Part shown: positions 61,117 through 64,000 of the stretch, in pieces
How positions within the stretch are numbered: position 1 is the stretch's first letter
Layout: each line of letters opens with the position of its first letter
DNA from: Spirosoma luteum DSM 19990
Lineage (GTDB): Bacteria > Bacteroidota > Bacteroidia > Cytophagales > Spirosomataceae
Length of the DNA stretch: 64,000 bases
Direction: 5' to 3'
Assembly: GCF_000374065.1 (NCBI RefSeq)
Contig: NZ_KB893262.1
Span: 1-64,000, forward strand
Notes under the pieces: model-generated
The model's input: only the letters and a program-made list of their open reading frames with translations
Told to the model about the DNA's origin: nothing
Databases searched by the model: none
Position numbers and translations under genes: made by a program

Positions 61117-61449
61117 ATGAAAATCGTAAAAACGACCTACTATCAAACCCTTTCTTTACTGTTAGGTTTAGCTTTGTCATCGGGTTCTCTCTACGCACAG
61201 GGTTTGAAGTCAGGAGCTATTGCCAAGGGGGTCGACAAAGCGACCACTGAATTGCAGGACGTTGGTAAAAGTGTAGGGGATCTTATGCTGCCCCTATGTT
61301 TAATCATGGGATTTGTTGGGGGTATTTCTTGTGCCAGCAAATTCTTCAACAACGACCCCGATTTTAAGAAATCAGTGATCAACTGGGGATCTGCGATAAT
61401 TTTTGCTGGGGTCGTCGGATTAGTATTGACCGCTGCTTTTGGCAAATAA
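61117..61449 (+). CDS. TraE-like conjugation protein (DUF4134)
   Basis: 110 aa from ATG 61117, which places the signal-like segment (TLSLLLGLALSSGSLYAQGL) at the N-terminus. ATTELQDVGKSVGDLMLPLC and ASKFFNNDPDFKKSVINWGS with a final membrane helix match DUF4134, the VirB2/pilin-like TraE of Bacteroidetes conjugative elements. It is probably a subunit of the transfer channel. The TraF gene follows after 11 bp. Confidence 0.85.
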   Translation: MKIVKTTYYQTLSLLLGLALSSGSLYAQGLKSGAIAKGVDKATTELQDVGKSVGDLMLPLCLIMGFVGGISCASKFFNNDPDFKKSVINWGSAIIFAGVVGLVLTAAFGK

Positions 61450-61460
61450 GTCAGATTAGC

Positions 61461-61781
61461 ATGGGCTATGAAATCAATAAAGGGGCTGACCGCCCCCTAC
61501 AAGTAAGAGGAGTAGTGGGAATGGACTATCTGGGTTTGTTGGTAAAATGGATTATTGGGATTGTGGTCGTAGGAGGAGTGTCAGCCGTTTTTGTACCTCT
61601 ACCCGGTTGGATGATTTTTATCGCCTGTGGAATCGGCATTTATGTGATCTACGTGAGATTAGTGCAACGCTCATCCAATCAGGGAACGGGTGGGTACACT
61701 CGTCAGCAAGCCCGCCTAAAACTACCTGGTATTCTAACAGTCCGCAGGGATTCTGTTTACCGAAACCTCCGCAAACAATAA
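61461..61781 (+). CDS. TraF-like conjugation protein (DUF4133)
   Basis: 106 aa. The opening YEINKGADRPLQVRGVVGMD matches the 'i-KG-drp-ef-Gl-G-Y' start of DUF4133. Two membrane helices follow (LLVKWIIGIVVVGGVSAVFV; WMIFIACGIGIYVIYVRLV). It is VirB3-like, associated with the VirB4/TraG ATPase whose gene begins 20 bp downstream. Confidence 0.88.
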   Translation: MGYEINKGADRPLQVRGVVGMDYLGLLVKWIIGIVVVGGVSAVFVPLPGWMIFIACGIGIYVIYVRLVQRSSNQGTGGYTRQQARLKLPGILTVRRDSVYRNLRKQ

Positions 61782-61801
61782 CTACCTAAACCGGCGTAAT
61801 C

Positions 61802-64000
61802 ATGACGTATGCGGTCAAAGAATTAGAAAAGGTCTTTCCTCTTGGCGCAGTTGAAGAGAACTGTATTTTTTCAAAGTGGGGGGATCTGACATTAGCCTTC
61901 GAGCTTGTGCTTCCTGAAATTTTTACACTGAACGCCCGTATCGAAAATGGCCAGGAACTGGGTGATTATCGCGAACTCGTCGAAACCTGGACTAAAGCCA
62001 TTGGAGTCTTACCTCCCGGATCGGTTTTGCACAAACAGGATTGGTTTGTCGAAGAAACATACAGACCAAACGCCAGGGAATTACCAGAAAACTACCTGGA
62101 TCGTTCGTCCGAACTGCACTTCAATGAGCGCCCGTTTCTGCATCATACCTGTTATCTATACATAACCTATTCGCAGGGTGAGCGAACCCGGACAAATGTG
62201 GGATTAACCTCGCTACTCCGTAGTCGGATTGTGCCCAAACGAGCACTCAGCCGAAGCGATATTGACAAGTTCATGGTTGCAGTGCTTCAGCTTACCTCTA
62301 TTCTGGTATCTAGTCGACTGATAAAATGCCGTCGGTTAAGTAATGACGAGCTACAGCCTGACAAGAACGCGCCGGTGGGTCAGGCTGGTTTAATCGAGCG
62401 GTATATGACCCTATCACTGAATGACAAGGTCGTTCCACTGATGGACATGGATTTCACTTCGGAAGATGAATTGCGTATTGGGGGTAAGTATGCCAAGTTC
62501 TTCACCATTTCACAGGTTGATGATATGCCGGACTCAGTCAATACTAACGTTCGGATTGGTGCGCTATCGACAGAGAATTCAAATCTATCTGTGGGATACG
62601 CGACACCCATTGGCCTGATGCTGGATTGTAATCACATCTACAACCAGTACGTGTTTATTGATGATAAAACCCTGATCACGGCGGAACTGGAAAAAAAGGC
62701 AGGTAACATGGTGGCATTATCAAATTTTGACCGGGCTAATTCGGTCAATGCGGTAATGGTCAACAACTTCCTGACGATGGCTGCTGAAAAATCGCTGACA
62801 CCCGTCCGTATTCACTCGAACATACAGGTTTGGACGGAAGACAAGCTTAGGCTGCCTGAACTGCGTAATAAAGCAACGGCTTCTATCGCCAAGATGAACT
62901 TAAAGCCCAGGGAAAATACGCGGGATGCCGCATTCCTCTTTTTTGCCGGTATTCCGGGCAATTCTCCTGATCTCCCCCGAGAAGATACGTTTACCCAGTT
63001 TGCTCCCCAGGCTGCCTGTTTATTTAATCACGAAACAAACTACTACACCTCCGAATCGGCCAAAAATAGCATTCGGGTGGTAGATCGTTTATCGGGTCGG
63101 CCATTGTGGGTTGATTTCTCCGATGAACCAATGAACAGGAACTGGGTAACCAATCGGAACAAGTTTATCATCGGGCCTTCCGGTTCAGGAAAAAGTTTCC
63201 TGACCAACCATTTCCTACGAAGCTATTATACCCACGGAGCGCACGTAGTCATTGTGGACGTTGGTGATTCGTACCGGGGTTTGTGCGGAATGCTGGGGGG
63301 GAAATACATCACTTATACGATGGAAAAACCCATACACTTCAATCCATTTAACATCGAAGGCAGGTTGTTCCCAGATACCGAAAAAGCCGAATCGCTCAAA
63401 AATCTATTGCTTACTCTTTGGAAGTCAGTTGAAGAAAAAACCAATCGGTCTGAATACAATGCGCTCTCGGCAGCCGTAGCAGGGTATTTCAGCAAACTTC
63501 ATACTGACGAGTCCATTGTACCCTGCTTTGATACGTTTTATGAATTCATGCAGGAAGACTTTAAAGCCTATCTCAAACGCGAAGGGGTCAAGGACGATTA
63601 CTTCGACTTTGATAATTTCATGTTTAATCTCAAACCCTATTATAAGGGAGGTGAATTTGATTTTTTGCTTAACTCAACCGAAAACCTGGATTTACTCCAT
63701 GAGCGGTTTATAGTCTTCGAACTGGATAACGTGAAGGACCACCCAATCCTATTCCCCATTGTCACTATCATCGTGATGGATACGTTCATCTCGAAAATGC
63801 GAAAACTAGAGGGTATCCGCAAGATTATTCTTATCGAAGAAGCCTGGAAAGCCATTATGACACCAAGCATGGCTGGGTATATCAAATACCTCTACAAAAC
63901 GGTACGGAAGTTCGCTGGCGAAGCCTGGATTGTTACCCAGGAGATCAACGACATTATTAATAACCCCATCGTTCAGGATTCGATAGTTAATAATGCGGAC
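61802..64000 (+). CDS. TraG-family conjugation ATPase (VirB4-like), C-terminus outside window
   Basis: Open from ATG 61802 to the window end, 733 codons without a stop. The N-terminus MTYAVKELEKVFPLGAVEEN is typical of Bacteroidetes TraG. Walker A FIIGPSGSGKSFLTNHF lies near residue 455 and Walker B KIILIEEAWKAIM near residue 673, followed by AGEAWIVTQEINDII. It is the energising ATPase of the type IV secretion channel. The family is about 800-850 aa, so roughly 100 residues are missing. Confidence 0.93.
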   Translation, partial: MTYAVKELEKVFPLGAVEENCIFSKWGDLTLAFELVLPEIFTLNARIENGQELGDYRELVETWTKAIGVLPPGSVLHKQDWFVEETYRPNARELPENYLDRSSELHFNERPFLHHTCYLYITYSQGERTRTNVGLTSLLRSRIVPKRALSRSDIDKFMVAVLQLTSILVSSRLIKCRRLSNDELQPDKNAPVGQAGLIERYMTLSLNDKVVPLMDMDFTSEDELRIGGKYAKFFTISQVDDMPDSVNTNVRIGALSTENSNLSVGYATPIGLMLDCNHIYNQYVFIDDKTLITAELEKKAGNMVALSNFDRANSVNAVMVNNFLTMAAEKSLTPVRIHSNIQVWTEDKLRLPELRNKATASIAKMNLKPRENTRDAAFLFFAGIPGNSPDLPREDTFTQFAPQAACLFNHETNYYTSESAKNSIRVVDRLSGRPLWVDFSDEPMNRNWVTNRNKFIIGPSGSGKSFLTNHFLRSYYTHGAHVVIVDVGDSYRGLCGMLGGKYITYTMEKPIHFNPFNIEGRLFPDTEKAESLKNLLLTLWKSVEEKTNRSEYNALSAAVAGYFSKLHTDESIVPCFDTFYEFMQEDFKAYLKREGVKDDYFDFDNFMFNLKPYYKGGEFDFLLNSTENLDLLHERFIVFELDNVKDHPILFPIVTIIVMDTFISKMRKLEGIRKIILIEEAWKAIMTPSMAGYIKYLYKTVRKFAGEAWIVTQEINDIINNPIVQDSIVNNAD

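Overview
The window looks like part of a large conjugative plasmid from a Cytophagales bacterium, probably Spirosoma or a close relative. The grounds are gene families and signals typical of Bacteroidetes: TonB-dependent receptors with CarboxypepD-like N-termini, LytS/LytTR regulators, CTnDOT-type tra and mob genes, and -7 boxes of the TAnnTTTG type. An iteron origin next to a Rep_3/RepB initiator (about 14.2-15.8 kb) argues for a plasmid rather than a chromosome. No rRNA, tRNA or CRISPR array was seen.

Layout. 0-5 kb: the edge of an IS3-family element, two small paralogous secreted proteins, an isolated TonB-plug-like lipoprotein, an epimerase, a VOC protein and a serine resolvase under a near-perfect palindrome. 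5-9.5 kb: small accessory genes, including a SLOG/molybdenum-carrier-like protein and a lipoprotein DNA/RNA endonuclease. 9.5-16 kb: umuDC, a tyrosine recombinase with a dif-like inverted repeat, a frameshifted XRE regulator, and the replication origin with rep. 16-17 kb: two small unknown genes. 17-27.4 kb: a compact ribosomal-peptide (RiPP) island with a serine hydrolase, an outer-membrane receptor, a LytS-type kinase, a LytTR response regulator, two 43-aa precursor peptides missed by ordinary gene calling, a full-length lantibiotic dehydratase and a LytTR-only regulator. 27.4-36 kb: a leftward plasmid backbone operon of mostly unknown genes with a PD-(D/E)XK nuclease, a TOPRIM protein and a DUF4099/DUF3945 protein. 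36-41 kb: an M23 peptidase, a PAS histidine kinase, DinB and a methyltransferase. 41.5-47.7 kb: a higBA toxin-antitoxin pair and a GC-rich arsenic operon (arsR, DUF6428, arsC, flavin monooxygenase, ACR3, metallophosphoesterase). 48-52.4 kb: single metabolic genes and an AraC regulator. 53-64 kb: the transfer region, with coupling protein, relaxase and MobA leftward, and TraA/ParA, TraB-like, TraE (DUF4134), TraF (DUF4133) and the TraG/VirB4 ATPase (cut by the window end) rightward. An AT-rich divergent region between them is the likely oriT or centromere.

The most interesting part is the RiPP island. Two short peptides share an RFQ(P)VTK leader motif and sit directly ahead of a LanB dehydratase, but no cyclase, protease or exporter gene is in the window. 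A 9-bp direct repeat with 12-bp spacing, the geometry known for LytTR operators, occurs ahead of the precursor operon and again, with the same spacing, ahead of the LytTR-only gene. This suggests one regulon controlled by the adjacent two-component system. A hairpin terminator between the precursors and lanB would set their relative expression.

A second regulatory theme is a TTTACATT/AATGTAAA operator. It overlaps well-formed Bacteroidetes promoters of both the resolvase and the 27.4-32.3 kb backbone operon, and related half-sites occur in the mob/tra divergent region. A third is the palindrome GTAATATTAC, found ahead of higB and of arsR, with a one-mismatch version ahead of the DUF6428 gene.
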